DNA from: Pseudoalteromonas sp. 3D05
GTDB taxonomy: Bacteria; Pseudomonadota; Gammaproteobacteria; Enterobacterales; Alteromonadaceae
Reading direction: 5' to 3'
Assembly (NCBI RefSeq): GCF_002723455.1
Contig: NZ_PDUS01000001.1
Location: 157,477 to 221,476 of the forward strand
Length of the DNA: 64,000 nucleotides
Shown: positions 10,884 to 20,296 of the stretch, one piece after another
Layout of the letters: every line of letters starts with the position of its first letter
Position numbering within the stretch: position 1 is the first letter of the stretch
Notes under the pieces: model-generated
The model's database searches: none
What the model was told of the DNA's origin: nothing
What the model saw: the letters and a program-made list of their open reading frames with translations, nothing else
Translations under genes and position numbers: made by a program

Positions 10884-11285
10884 ATGAACATCAGTGAGCT
10901 GTATATGGAATTAATGAGCCAAGTTATCTATGTTGATGACGTTGAAGAAACTTTAGACTTTTATTACCAAGCATTTGGCTTTGTTACTTTTTCATTAAGT
11001 GAAAACGCTGAATATGGAGAGCTCTCTACTGGCAATATAAAAATAGCATTTGCCGCTCACCCCTACGCGCAAGCGCATTTTAAACAAGGGTATATTCGCG
11101 CACATCCAAAGCAACCAGCACTAGGCTTTGAACTAAGGTTTAGCTGTACAAACCTGATTGAAAGTTACGATAAAGCAGTACTTGCAGGTGCCGAGCCACT
11201 TTGTTCTCCAAGTTTTAGAGAAACGCAGCATTATGCGTATGTTAGGGCAATAGAGGGGACGTTAATTTGCCTATACCAAGCCTGA
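10884..11285 (+). CDS. VOC (glyoxalase/bleomycin-resistance fold) family protein
   Basis: Single-domain protein of 133 aa with the betaalphabetabetabeta pattern of the vicinal-oxygen-chelate superfamily. The repeat halves begin SQVIYVDDVEETLDFYYQAFGF and GFELRFSCTNLIESYDKAVLAGA. Metal ligands are not clear, so it may be a binding protein rather than an enzyme. The first ATG is at 10884, but an ATG at 10905 would give the shorter start typical of the family. Substrate unknown. Confidence 0.75.
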   Translation: MNISELYMELMSQVIYVDDVEETLDFYYQAFGFVTFSLSENAEYGELSTGNIKIAFAAHPYAQAHFKQGYIRAHPKQPALGFELRFSCTNLIESYDKAVLAGAEPLCSPSFRETQHYAYVRAIEGTLICLYQA

Positions 11286-11397
11286 ACTGTCACCCTTCAT
11301 CGAAATACCATGAAAGCTTAACCAAGTAGACATATTAGAAACACCGTTTTGTCATTAACTTTAGTTAATTTATAGCCAACTAAATAAGGAGATGACA

Positions 11398-11634
11398 ATG
11401 AACACATTACTACTGACTTTATTACTACTTAGCCCTGCTGACATCGCATTAGATAAACAGATAAAGCAACAAACCGCGCACACTTTAAAAGCACTGAACA
11501 CAACTCACGAATTGCAACTAAAAGCCGAAATATCAGCGACGCTAAAAAATGCAGAGCCACTCTTTGCTATCAAGGTTAATAAACAAACCTTGGCAAAAGT
11601 ACAAACAGAACAACAGCCGCTAACACAAGAGTAA
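11398..11634 (+). CDS. small exported-type hypothetical protein
   Basis: I do not recognise this 78-residue product. The start at 11398 is chosen because AGGAG (11387-11391) sits 6 bases before it, whereas an ATG at 11392 abuts the SD. The first 15 residues are a run of Leu/Thr that could be a signal peptide or membrane anchor (NTLLLTLLLLSPADIAL). The rest is polar with many Lys, Gln and Ala, probably helical. It lies alone between a VOC gene and a convergent LysR gene. The good SD argues it is real. Confidence 0.5.
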   Translation: MNTLLLTLLLLSPADIALDKQIKQQTAHTLKALNTTHELQLKAEISATLKNAEPLFAIKVNKQTLAKVQTEQQPLTQE

Positions 11635-11693
11635 GTGGCTGTTTAATTCTGTCACATCAAGCATGACACTATATGGATGAATCGCTTCGTTAA

Positions 11694-12572
11694 TTAACCA
11701 CTTTTGGCCAATAGCTTCGTTAAAATTTCGGGCACAAATTTTCGCTGAGCAGTAATTGCGTAAAACAGCTCATAAGCATCAGTTAGTCGCTGATACTGCG
11801 ATAAAATTCCTTGCTCTATTTCATCTTTAATAACAACTGGCGGAAGTACCGAAAAAGCACCACTGTCGCGTACAAGTAAACGTAACATGGCCATATCATC
11901 TGCTTCGGCTTTAATTTCAGGCTTGTATTGCCACTGCGCACACAGTGCATTAAATGAGTCTCTAATTGCTGATGTTTTACTAGGCAGTACCCATTGCGCA
12001 TTTTCATAACCAACGGGAAAGTCATTCATTACTTTTTTATTAGCAGGTCCAACAATCGCTAATGGTTGGCGTGACACAAGTTGACTTTGCCACAGCTGAT
12101 CGTAATGCTCTGTTCCAACGGGTTTGTTAGTTAACACAAGATCTAACTCATGCTCTGCTAAGCCATTCAATAAACCATCCATACGTCGTGCTGTGAGCGA
12201 AAAACTAATGTCAGGATCATTCAACAATGGATTTATAAACTCTTCAATAAAGTTACGCGAAAGCGTATTGAGCACGCCAATCGACAAATGCTGCTTCTGC
12301 GCAATGACTCCCTTCGTTAAAAAAGAAGATAATTCTTCGCCTGTATTAAAGATATCGTTTGCGTATGTCAAAACACGCTTGCCCATGTCCGTTAAATTTA
12401 GGCTACGCCCTTTTCGCTCAAATAAACTGACATCCATAGTTTGCTCGAGCTGTTTTATTTGGCTGGATAAGGCTGATTGAGATACGTGTAGTTCTTTTGC
12501 AACGTGGGTTAAATTGCCCTGTAACGCTACGCGCCAGAAATAATATAAATGATGGTAATTAAGACGGCTCAT
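11694..12572 (-). CDS. LysR-family transcriptional regulator, NhaR-like, of the dab locus
   Basis: 292 aa with an N-terminal winged HTH (NYHHLYYFWRVALQGN, then VSQSALSSQIKQLEQ) close to the NhaR branch, and a C-terminal periplasmic-binding-like effector domain. It is divergent from dabB with 98 bases between them. LysR genes beside dabAB are known in inorganic-carbon-pumping bacteria, so it probably activates dabBA under low CO2/bicarbonate. That regulation is inferred from position. Confidence 0.88.
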   Translation of the reverse strand: MSRLNYHHLYYFWRVALQGNLTHVAKELHVSQSALSSQIKQLEQTMDVSLFERKGRSLNLTDMGKRVLTYANDIFNTGEELSSFLTKGVIAQKQHLSIGVLNTLSRNFIEEFINPLLNDPDISFSLTARRMDGLLNGLAEHELDLVLTNKPVGTEHYDQLWQSQLVSRQPLAIVGPANKKVMNDFPVGYENAQWVLPSKTSAIRDSFNALCAQWQYKPEIKAEADDMAMLRLLVRDSGAFSVLPPVVIKDEIEQGILSQYQRLTDAYELFYAITAQRKFVPEILTKLLAKSG

Positions 12573-12670
12573 ATATAGTTAACTAAAACAGAACGATTGA
12601 TTAGATTATATCTATTTTTCTTTGATTTACAACTTTGCCATACTGGCTCCATTATTAAAAGGAGTCGACA
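12573..12670. promoter_or_regulatory. divergent LysR/dabB control region
   Basis: 98 AT-rich bases between the divergent starts. They contain AGATTATATCT, an AGAT/ATCT palindrome inside a T-N11-A LysR-type motif near 12604-12614, a likely binding site. AAAAGGAG precedes the dabB ATG at ideal spacing. Confidence 0.5.
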
Positions 12671-14242
12671 ATGAATGAATTAATCATGTCATTATTGGTT
12701 TTAACAATCCCCGTTAGCCTAATGATGACAGCGTATAAAGTAGGCGTCAAAACTCAATCAAACGATGGGAAACATCTATTTTATTTGCTCATTGCCAATG
12801 CGGCCTTACTAGCAACTGTTGCTGTAGCGCACACTGTATTCTCATTTACCCCCCATTCATTTTTATCTTTATCGCCCACACGGCTTATTATGCTTGCGCT
12901 GATTGTGTTTATAGGGACAAGCCTGGTCAAATTCTGTCAAAATTACATGGCAGGAGAGCCCCGCATTAATTATTTTTGGCGCTGGCTACTCACCACATTG
13001 TCTGCAGTAACCTTGGTGGTGATCAGTAATCATTTAGTGTTGCTTTGGCTCGGCTGGGTATGTATTAGCTTGGCATTGCATCAACTCCTTATGTTTTACC
13101 CAAACAGACCCCGTGCAGCCCTCGCGGCGCACAAAAAGTTCATTGTGGCTCGTGTAGCCGAAACCAGCTTACTGCTGGCCTTCGTTTTACTTTATAACGT
13201 TCATAACACGTGGTTTATTAGTGATTTGAGCCTTGCCTATACTAACAACAGCGGCCCGCTTAGCATAAGTGAACAACTTGCAGGCGTGCTCATTGCGATT
13301 GCTGCACTAATAAAATGTGCTCAGTTGCCTCTGCATGGTTGGCTTATACAAGTAGTAGAAGCTCCAACGCCGGTGAGTGCATTACTGCACGCTGGGGTTA
13401 TAAACCTTGGCGGTTTTTTACTGATTTTATTTGCCCCTTTGTTTATGCAAGCGACAGTCGCACAGTGGTTGGTATTAGTTGTTGCAGGTTTAACCACAGT
13501 TATCAGTGCGCTAGTAATGACAACACGAGTCAGTGTTAAAGTAAGGATGGCTTGGTCTACCAGCGCGCAAATGGGGTTAATGTTATTAGAATGCGCGCTA
13601 GGGCTATTCGAATTAGCCTTGCTCCACTTAGTCACCCACTCTATGTACAAGGCCTATGCTTTTTTAAACGCAGGCAATGCGATAAATGAAGATATAAAGC
13701 GCCGTCATGCTCCTGAACACGTACCCACTACTGCAAATTGGTTACTGGGTTTTAGTGTGTCTTCAGTGCTTGTTGGTTTAGCTTGGTATCTCAGTGGGTA
13801 CAGTGGTGCTGTAAGTATTTGGTTATTATTAACGTGTGCTTTGACAATGCTCATCGCAACAAAGCATGGCACTACAAATGGCTCAGTCATCATCTCCACG
13901 ATTATGGCAGCTGTGATAGCAACACTTAGCTATATAAGTTTAAAAGCCGTTTTCACTCTAGCTATCGGTACCACTGTTTGGCGAGAAGCTGCTTTCAGCT
14001 CAGCTGATAACTGGGCTACCCTGCTTATTGTTGTGTTAGTCGGGTTAAGCTATCTACTAAAAAATCAAAGTCAACATCCTAAAGTAAAAGCCCTCTCAGC
14101 CCTGTTATTTGCAGGGTTATATTTGGATGAATGGTTTACCCGCCTCACATTAAAAATTTGGCCTATTCGCTTGCCAGTTAATGCGCGCACAAATACTAAA
14201 AATCACACTAAAATAGTGACGATACTGGAGTCAAAATCATGA
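12671..14242 (+). CDS. dabB: inorganic carbon transporter subunit DabB (NuoL/MrpA-like membrane protein)
   Basis: Proton-conducting membrane partner of DabA in the DAB dissolved-inorganic-carbon pump. The 523 residues form many hydrophobic helices of the complex I NuoL / Mrp antiporter family. The family core LPLHGWLIQVVEAPTPVSAL, with its conserved ion-path residues, lies at about residues 218-237. AAAAGGAG gives a strong ribosome site. The last four bases overlap dabA (ATGA), so the two are coupled. Confidence 0.92.
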   Translation: MNELIMSLLVLTIPVSLMMTAYKVGVKTQSNDGKHLFYLLIANAALLATVAVAHTVFSFTPHSFLSLSPTRLIMLALIVFIGTSLVKFCQNYMAGEPRINYFWRWLLTTLSAVTLVVISNHLVLLWLGWVCISLALHQLLMFYPNRPRAALAAHKKFIVARVAETSLLLAFVLLYNVHNTWFISDLSLAYTNNSGPLSISEQLAGVLIAIAALIKCAQLPLHGWLIQVVEAPTPVSALLHAGVINLGGFLLILFAPLFMQATVAQWLVLVVAGLTTVISALVMTTRVSVKVRMAWSTSAQMGLMLLECALGLFELALLHLVTHSMYKAYAFLNAGNAINEDIKRRHAPEHVPTTANWLLGFSVSSVLVGLAWYLSGYSGAVSIWLLLTCALTMLIATKHGTTNGSVIISTIMAAVIATLSYISLKAVFTLAIGTTVWREAAFSSADNWATLLIVVLVGLSYLLKNQSQHPKVKALSALLFAGLYLDEWFTRLTLKIWPIRLPVNARTNTKNHTKIVTILESKS

Positions 14243-16659
14243 ACGCAGCAATCGCACAATGCGAAAAAAATACGCTCAGCCCTAAACACAAAGACATATT
14301 AAACACAGTATGTGGCTATATTGCACCTAGTTGGCCGTTAGACCAAATGATTGCCGTAAACCCATTTTGGCAAATGCGTACTATGCCGATAGAGCACGTT
14401 GCTGCACGCATTGGCACCCTTAGCAATGCCAAGCTACAAATGCCCAAAGCGTATTACCAAGAAAAATATAAACAGCATACTATTACCGGTAAACATCTGC
14501 AGGATGCCGCCTTTGTACTTGGCGTCGATATGACCATTGAGCAGCTCAAAGACTCTCTTAATATTGAATTGCCAGTTAAGCATTGGCATAACATTTCAGA
14601 TTTGCTTGATACCCAACGAGACCCTCATAAAATGGCTTGGCATGATGAAATCATTCAGCAAATTAGTCAGTTTTGTGCAGCCCATTATCAGCAACTTGGC
14701 CCCATGCTGCATCGCAATGATGTGTCGCAGGTTGCCGACCTTTACGCTCATTGGCTAAAAGTAATCAAAGCTGACAAGGGTGTGAGCATTATTATGGATG
14801 AAAAACACCTTAACCATTATTTTGCTAAGCTGCCAGACACAGCAGATGAATTAATTGCCATGGCGATTGATTGCTTAGGAATAAGCGAAGATATCTTAGA
14901 ATATTATGCGCACTCACTGTTACTGGATATTAATGGATGGGCATCATGGCTTGCTTATCTTCGCTGGCAAGGAGATTTGTATCAACAGCCTCATGAGGAA
15001 ATGCATCAGCTGCTTGCAATTCGCATGGCCTGGGACGTAGTTATTTGGCAATACATTGAGCAACATGACTCCAAAAGCTTTCAATTACTGCGTTCACAAT
15101 GGCAACACGAAAAAGCTGAACTATTTGAGCGTTTCAATAACCATAAAATAGCTCAACAACCAGGTTGGGTGTGGGCTAAGGCACACGAACTAAGTTATCA
15201 GCAAACGTTAAATGAAACTCTACTTAATGCAAGTAAAGCCACACCTGCCAAAGCGCAGCTTCAAGCCGTATTTTGTATCGATGTACGCTCCGAGGTCATG
15301 CGTCGTGCGCTAGAGTCACAAAGTCAAACAATTGAAACCTTTGGCTTTGCCGGTTTTTTTGGCTTACCTATTGAGTATCAAGCTAATGCAAGCGCGCTAA
15401 AACGTCCGCAATTGCCCGGTTTATTAAAACCGATCATTCAAGTCAGCGAGCAAAAAGGCAGCCATAAAATAACGGCAGAGCGCAGCTTAACTGCCGCATG
15501 GCAAAATTGGTCTAAAGCCGCTCCGTCAGCGTTTTCGATGGTTGAATCAATGGGTTGGCTCTATGCACTCAAGCTTTTAAAAAATACCTTTTTAGCAAAC
15601 AATACGTCAAACCACCACTGTCATGATACTCAATGGCAATTGAGCAAAGATAACATTCAGCTCAATACAGAAGACAAAACTGAGCTGGCTTACACCGTGC
15701 TTAATGCAATGGGACTTACTGAGTATGCAGAAAAAATACTATTGGTAGGACACGGCAGCCACAGCACCAATAACTTACATGCTGCAGGCCTTGATTGCGG
15801 CGCATGTGGCGGGCAGACCGGGGAAGTAAATGTGCGAGTATTAGCATCCTTACTTAATGAGCCTGATGTACGTAAGCAACTACAAAACCGTGGTATATCA
15901 CTGCCTGATGATTGCCAATTTGTAGCCGCTTTGCACAATACTACAACTGATGAAATCACCCTTTTTGATTCATCACTCAATCCAACCATGTCGCAATGGC
16001 TGCGAACAGCCACTAAACAAGCTCAACAAGAGCGTTTGCAGCACATCGACCCACGTTTAGCGAATGCGTCACACAATCAAATTAATCAAGCTTACCAAAA
16101 ACGGGCGAACGATTGGTCACAAGTGCGCCCTGAATGGGGACTTGCAAATAACGCTGCATTTATTGTGGCACCGCGTAACTGGACCCGCGACGTTGACTTA
16201 AAAGGGCGCTGCTTTTTACATGATTACCAATGGCAACACGATACTGAGTTTGCTCTTTTAGAGTTAATTATGACAGCTCCGATGATTGTAACAAACTGGA
16301 TCAACACCCAGTATAACGCCTCCGTGACTGATAACTATAAGTACGGCAGTGGCAATAAAGTGCTACATAATGCGGTAGGCGGTAATATAGGTGTATTTGA
16401 AGGCAATGGTGGCGACTTACGTATAGGACTCGCTATACAATCGCTTCACAATGGCAAGCAATGGATGCACGAGCCCTTACGCCTGAGTATATATATTGCC
16501 GCACCACGTGATGCAATCTTTGCGATATATCAAAAGCACTGCATGATTAAAAACCTCGTAGATAATGATTGGTTAACTCTACTGCGCTGGGGAGACAACA
16601 ATGAAATTGAACGCTTGTACAAAAACGCATGGCATAGCCAAATAGCAAAAGCCGAATAA
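14239..16659 (+). CDS. dabA: inorganic carbon transporter subunit DabA (DUF2309/UPF0753)
   Basis: Cytoplasmic, beta-carbonic-anhydrase-like zinc subunit of the DAB pump, thought to convert CO2 to bicarbonate vectorially using the proton gradient through DabB. 806 aa is normal. All four predicted zinc/active-site ligands are visible: C346 and D348 (FCIDVRSE), H505 (VGHGSHS) and C520 (LDCGACGG). The 15-residue H-to-C spacing equals that in characterised DabA. It is the last gene of the dabBA unit and is followed by about 0.5 kb of non-coding DNA. Confidence 0.94.
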   Translation: MNAAIAQCEKNTLSPKHKDILNTVCGYIAPSWPLDQMIAVNPFWQMRTMPIEHVAARIGTLSNAKLQMPKAYYQEKYKQHTITGKHLQDAAFVLGVDMTIEQLKDSLNIELPVKHWHNISDLLDTQRDPHKMAWHDEIIQQISQFCAAHYQQLGPMLHRNDVSQVADLYAHWLKVIKADKGVSIIMDEKHLNHYFAKLPDTADELIAMAIDCLGISEDILEYYAHSLLLDINGWASWLAYLRWQGDLYQQPHEEMHQLLAIRMAWDVVIWQYIEQHDSKSFQLLRSQWQHEKAELFERFNNHKIAQQPGWVWAKAHELSYQQTLNETLLNASKATPAKAQLQAVFCIDVRSEVMRRALESQSQTIETFGFAGFFGLPIEYQANASALKRPQLPGLLKPIIQVSEQKGSHKITAERSLTAAWQNWSKAAPSAFSMVESMGWLYALKLLKNTFLANNTSNHHCHDTQWQLSKDNIQLNTEDKTELAYTVLNAMGLTEYAEKILLVGHGSHSTNNLHAAGLDCGACGGQTGEVNVRVLASLLNEPDVRKQLQNRGISLPDDCQFVAALHNTTTDEITLFDSSLNPTMSQWLRTATKQAQQERLQHIDPRLANASHNQINQAYQKRANDWSQVRPEWGLANNAAFIVAPRNWTRDVDLKGRCFLHDYQWQHDTEFALLELIMTAPMIVTNWINTQYNASVTDNYKYGSGNKVLHNAVGGNIGVFEGNGGDLRIGLAIQSLHNGKQWMHEPLRLSIYIAAPRDAIFAIYQKHCMIKNLVDNDWLTLLRWGDNNEIERLYKNAWHSQIAKAE

Positions 16660-17170
16660 CCATGCACCTGTGTTAGCCCCGCAGGCTATAACGCAAGCGA
16701 GACAGACACTTTTGCTTCTCAAAATTGGTGAGCAAGTAACCACTAAAACAGTGGAAAACGAGTGCTCAATTTAAAATCAGCACTGGATATTAACCTTGCC
16801 TAATGCTTTGGAAAAAGTGCTAAATCGAACCCAATTGCAGGCGCGATTTAATCATCATAAGCCGCTCATAGGACAGTTCATGCCAGACTTAAGGGCAATG
16901 AACAGCCCACAAAGATAAGCTATAATTGTCAACACCGCGAAAGACTTAGCATAGCGGCTTAACGCCACATGCCCTGGTGTGATACAGCAAACTTTGTAAT
17001 TTAAAAGGCACTCCCGGGGAGAATATGTACGTAATGTTCACTCCCAACCAAACAAGTTAAAGAGTATATAAATCACAGAAAACACGCCGAAGGGCCCCCA
17101 GGTATTGTCAACTCTGTAACCCTTAAAGTTATCCATATACACTGATAATTTAGCCTAAACGCTGGTTAAT
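16660..17170. other. non-coding gap between dabA and the DUF4202 gene, possible structured RNA
   Basis: No convincing open frame in 511 bases. A TATAAT at 16921-16926 has TGAACA 16 bases upstream (16899-16904), a plausible + strand promoter. Downstream are several short self-complementary stretches: CCGC/GCGG (about 16935-16956), CAC/GTG around 16967-16980, and GGGAG/CTCCC (about 17018-17045). The sequence is richer in G and C than neighbouring gaps. No clear terminator is visible. Could be an sRNA or the worn remains of a gene. Confidence 0.3.
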
Positions 17171-17764
17171 TTAGTTATCAGCCAGCGCTTTTTCAATCAA
17201 AGGCACTAGAGGCGCTGGCAATGTAATGTTGCCGGCTAGTACAAATTCATGTGCCTGTGGTGACATTTTTTGCCACGTGCGCTGTAAAATCCCGATCCAC
17301 TTTTGCTCATCATAGTCAGGCTTGGTTGCTGCAAATGCCAACATGTAGTGCTCTATAAACACAAGACTTGCAATATCTTCAACCAGTTGGCTGTCTGGGT
17401 TGCGTTTTATTTGTTGTTTAGCCACTGCTGCATAAACACGGTCTTGCTGTTGCTGTGAGAAGCCCGCTTGCTGCATTAACTTAACAACCGTACTGGCATG
17501 AAAAGTATAAAGCGCACTGCGCCATTGGTGATAACCTTGCTTATTCATAGGAAAATCACTGCGTGGCGATTTCCAGCGCTCAATATGCTGGGCACGCACT
17601 GCAACATGCATTAATTGATCGCTATTTGGCGCAAAGCGATCTAGCATATTGGTCATATGCTCTGAATATAACCGCTCCTTTGGCCACATCTCGTGTGCAT
17701 ACTGCTCTTTATTTGGATCGTGGCTATTTGCCTCATCAATTAACTGTATTACTTGCTTAAACAT
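17171..17764 (-). CDS. DUF4202 family protein
   Basis: 197-aa soluble helical protein. Recognisable DUF4202 features are the N-terminus MFKQVIQLIDEANSHDPN, the segment EMWPKERLYSEHMTNML, ARAQHIERW with SPRSDFPMNK, and EDIASLVFIEHYM. The conserved His/Asp/Glu residues (AQHI, FHAS, LVFIEHY) suggest an HD-like metal site, but activity is unknown. It is convergent with dabBA and just upstream of the thioredoxin-fold gene on the same strand, 62 bases away. A functional link to the dab pump is possible but unproven. Confidence 0.82.
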   Translation of the reverse strand: MFKQVIQLIDEANSHDPNKEQYAHEMWPKERLYSEHMTNMLDRFAPNSDQLMHVAVRAQHIERWKSPRSDFPMNKQGYHQWRSALYTFHASTVVKLMQQAGFSQQQQDRVYAAVAKQQIKRNPDSQLVEDIASLVFIEHYMLAFAATKPDYDEQKWIGILQRTWQKMSPQAHEFVLAGNITLPAPLVPLIEKALADN

Positions 17765-17826
17765 ACTAACAATACCGCTCTCAATATTTATTTAACCTGA
17801 TTTTAAATGGGTATATCCCATTATAG

Positions 17827-18285
17827 TCAGTTAAATTGACTCAGATCGCTGGCTAATGAGACCTTTGGCTTTTCAATCATGCGTGCAATCTCTTTACCGT
17901 CATCCAGCACAATCATTGTTGGGGTGTATTTTAAATTGTATTGCTGTGCAATACCTTGTGGGTCACGCTTGTCGTATCCTACGCCAACCAAGGTTAAACT
18001 TTTAAGTGCCACCTCAGACTGCGAAATAAGCTTTAGCAATCTAGGCACCTCGCGTTCGCTATCGTGGCACCAGGTTCCAAACAGAACCACAATATCTTTA
18101 CCATCAAGCTGTTGAATTTTTGCAAGTTCATCATTAGAAGGAGTAAACACAGTAAACTCCTTATTAAACTTTGCATAATCAGCCAATAAACGTGTAGTTG
18201 AAATTTCGCCCACAAAAGGGCCTTTATCTGCCATGGCTAAAGGTGCAACGAACAGTGCAAGCACCAATAGAAATTGTTTAAACAT
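17827..18285 (-). CDS. periplasmic thioredoxin-fold protein with CxxS motif
   Basis: 152 aa with a clear signal peptide (MFKQFLLVLALFVAPLAMA, cleaved before DKGPF). The thioredoxin-like core VVLFGTWCHDSEREVPRLLK carries WCHDS where dithiol members have WCxxC, so the resolving cysteine is replaced by Ser. The cis-Pro segment KYTPTMIV is intact. Such proteins may act as monothiol reductases, isomerases or binding proteins rather than full disulfide reductases. It starts 14 bases after the GGDEF gene on the same strand and may be co-transcribed with it. Confidence 0.82.
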   Translation of the reverse strand: MFKQFLLVLALFVAPLAMADKGPFVGEISTTRLLADYAKFNKEFTVFTPSNDELAKIQQLDGKDIVVLFGTWCHDSEREVPRLLKLISQSEVALKSLTLVGVGYDKRDPQGIAQQYNLKYTPTMIVLDDGKEIARMIEKPKVSLASDLSQFN

Positions 18286-18299
18286 ATTATGTTCCTTTA

Positions 18300-19961
18300 T
18301 TATTGTTGTAATACGTTGTGCTCTGTACGATGCTGCTCTTTTTGCAGGTACATGCGCTTATCCGCTTGTGATAAACACTTCGAAGGCGTGTCTTGCTCAG
18401 CACTATTACAAATACCATAACTAATGCCTGCTTGCGCCCACTTTTCGTGAATTTTGTCAGGCAATATATCCAATAGCTTTTGCGTGCTCTCTAACTTACT
18501 CGTTAATTGCTCAAAGCGAAGTAAAGGTAGCAACATAACAAATTCATCGCCGCCTGTTCTAAAAATACTGCCATGAGCGGCAAATGTCTCTAGTAAATAT
18601 TTAGCCACGAAAGTGATAAGCTTATCGCCTTCGCCATGACCTAGGTTGTCATTTATTTTTTTAAGACCATCAATATCTAAATAAACCACCACATAGTGTG
18701 GCCCTAATTTTGAGATCCCCTCATTCAATGCATAGCGATTGCCTAACTTTGTCAGTGGATCTAAGCGCGATAAGTAAAAGTTACGGTTATATTCTGATTG
18801 TTTTATCTTAAACCATTCAGTGAGAGAGAGCATAATACATATGCAATCAATGGCCAATGCAGACACAACTAACGACTCAGCATAGTCAAGCTCACCAAAA
18901 ACGTCACTATGAGATAGCATGTAATAAATAAGCGACAACCCATAAAGCACGTTACCAAATAAAAAGTACTTCGCTCTAAAGTCTTTTAATTTGAGCATAT
19001 AAACGCCAATAACAATCGTCACGCTTATCCAAAGCATTGCAAATATATGTGAAACAGCAAAAGCAAATGAGAAAGAAGTAAACGCAATCACACCTGTGGC
19101 GACTGCACTGGCAATAGTTAGCCAATGTAAAAACTTATACGTTTTGCGATGGTTGTCCTTACATTCAAATAAATCAGCCACAAACTGGGCGGCAAAAGCG
19201 ACGGCTAATGGGAAAATATACATTCCTAAATAAACAGTATTGAAGGAGAGATTAAGCAAATCATCAATTAATCCTGATGCCGCCGCCCATCCAATCCCAT
19301 GAAAGCCTAAGTAGCCAGCACATGTTATCGCAATACGATTACGAGTACCAAAGTAAATAAATGATGTTAATAAAGCTAAAAGTAACATGGCAAAAATAGC
19401 CGCAACCGACAATACATTATTAACAGTTTGAAAACGGTAAAACGATTCACTATTTAATAATTTAATAGACACAGGGGATGGGTATTTTTGTGCTGAAATC
19501 ACCACCCAAAGCTCCCCTTTTTCACCTTTATTCATAGAAAGGCTAAATGCTTGAAAGTGCAGTAATTGCGGTGTTTTATTATCTGCTAACTGAGAAAATT
19601 CTTGTGTAATAACGATTGAATCGATGGGGTTAAAATAATAGCCAAGTCCTTGGTCAATAAAATTAGTTTTGGGCACTATAAACCATCGCTCGGTGCTGTT
19701 AGCAACGACAGTTAACTTGGTAACAAAACGCCCAGACTTACCAATAATTGAATCAACAGCTTGCTGTTTATTGTACCAATTATCCAACACATCAATATTA
19801 TGTGGGTCAAACTTATCAGGCAGCCGTTTCCACAGATTATTGTCATTAATGACCAACGCAGTATCGCTATTAAGAGTAACTGTTTCAGCGCATACTCGGA
19901 GGGGAAAAATAACAACAAATAGAAAAACGACACTAAAAATAATGTTTATTGTTGTTCTCAA
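18300..19961 (-). CDS. 7TMR-DISM sensor diguanylate cyclase (GGDEF)
   Basis: Membrane-anchored synthase of cyclic di-GMP. Order: signal peptide (ends RVCAETV), periplasmic jelly-roll 7TMR-DISMED2-like domain, a block of about seven transmembrane helices (about residues 190-365), and a C-terminal GGDEF domain with intact FRTGGDEFVMLL. No RxxD inhibitory site is seen five residues before the motif. I choose a TTG at 19961 because GGAG lies 5 bases before it and the signal peptide then begins directly. An upstream ATG at 20060 would add 33 residues encoded partly inside the adjacent repeat. Signal unknown. Confidence 0.88.
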   Translation of the reverse strand: MRTTINIIFSVVFLFVVIFPLRVCAETVTLNSDTALVINDNNLWKRLPDKFDPHNIDVLDNWYNKQQAVDSIIGKSGRFVTKLTVVANSTERWFIVPKTNFIDQGLGYYFNPIDSIVITQEFSQLADNKTPQLLHFQAFSLSMNKGEKGELWVVISAQKYPSPVSIKLLNSESFYRFQTVNNVLSVAAIFAMLLLALLTSFIYFGTRNRIAITCAGYLGFHGIGWAAASGLIDDLLNLSFNTVYLGMYIFPLAVAFAAQFVADLFECKDNHRKTYKFLHWLTIASAVATGVIAFTSFSFAFAVSHIFAMLWISVTIVIGVYMLKLKDFRAKYFLFGNVLYGLSLIYYMLSHSDVFGELDYAESLVVSALAIDCICIMLSLTEWFKIKQSEYNRNFYLSRLDPLTKLGNRYALNEGISKLGPHYVVVYLDIDGLKKINDNLGHGEGDKLITFVAKYLLETFAAHGSIFRTGGDEFVMLLPLLRFEQLTSKLESTQKLLDILPDKIHEKWAQAGISYGICNSAEQDTPSKCLSQADKRMYLQKEQHRTEHNVLQQ

Positions 19962-20051
19962 AATAACTCCATCCAAAAGGCATGATTTTAATATCGTACA
20001 AAGCGATGCATGAGCACTAATCAAGTGGATAAAATGCGCCAATACGTTACC

Positions 20052-20182
20052 TATATCCAAGCCATCTAACGATACGATTGTCAGTTGGAATTAAAAGGGA
20101 TAGCCAATGCGGCAAAATAACGCCTTAATATTAAATCCCTGTGAAACGCCAAAATTTGCATCATGAGGTGTTTTAGGTACAT
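20052..20182. repeat. short copy of an inverted-repeat element (family of 48152-48417)
   Basis: Shares the blocks CAGTTGGAATTAAAAG, AACGCCTTAATATTAA (one change) and CCCTGTGAAACGC with the element at 48152-48417, in the same order and orientation. The right end GCATCATGAGGTGTTTTAGG resembles the other copy's end. It lacks the central half, so it looks like an internally deleted copy, about 131 bp. It lies just upstream of the GGDEF gene. Confidence 0.7.
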
Positions 20183-20296
20183 ATTAACTTATTCAACATA
20201 AGTACTGCTAATATTAATATAGTATTAAACTTGCATAAGTACCTAAATGACTTGAAATAAAATACGTTGGATTGCGCGTAATCAAATTTTGTATTA

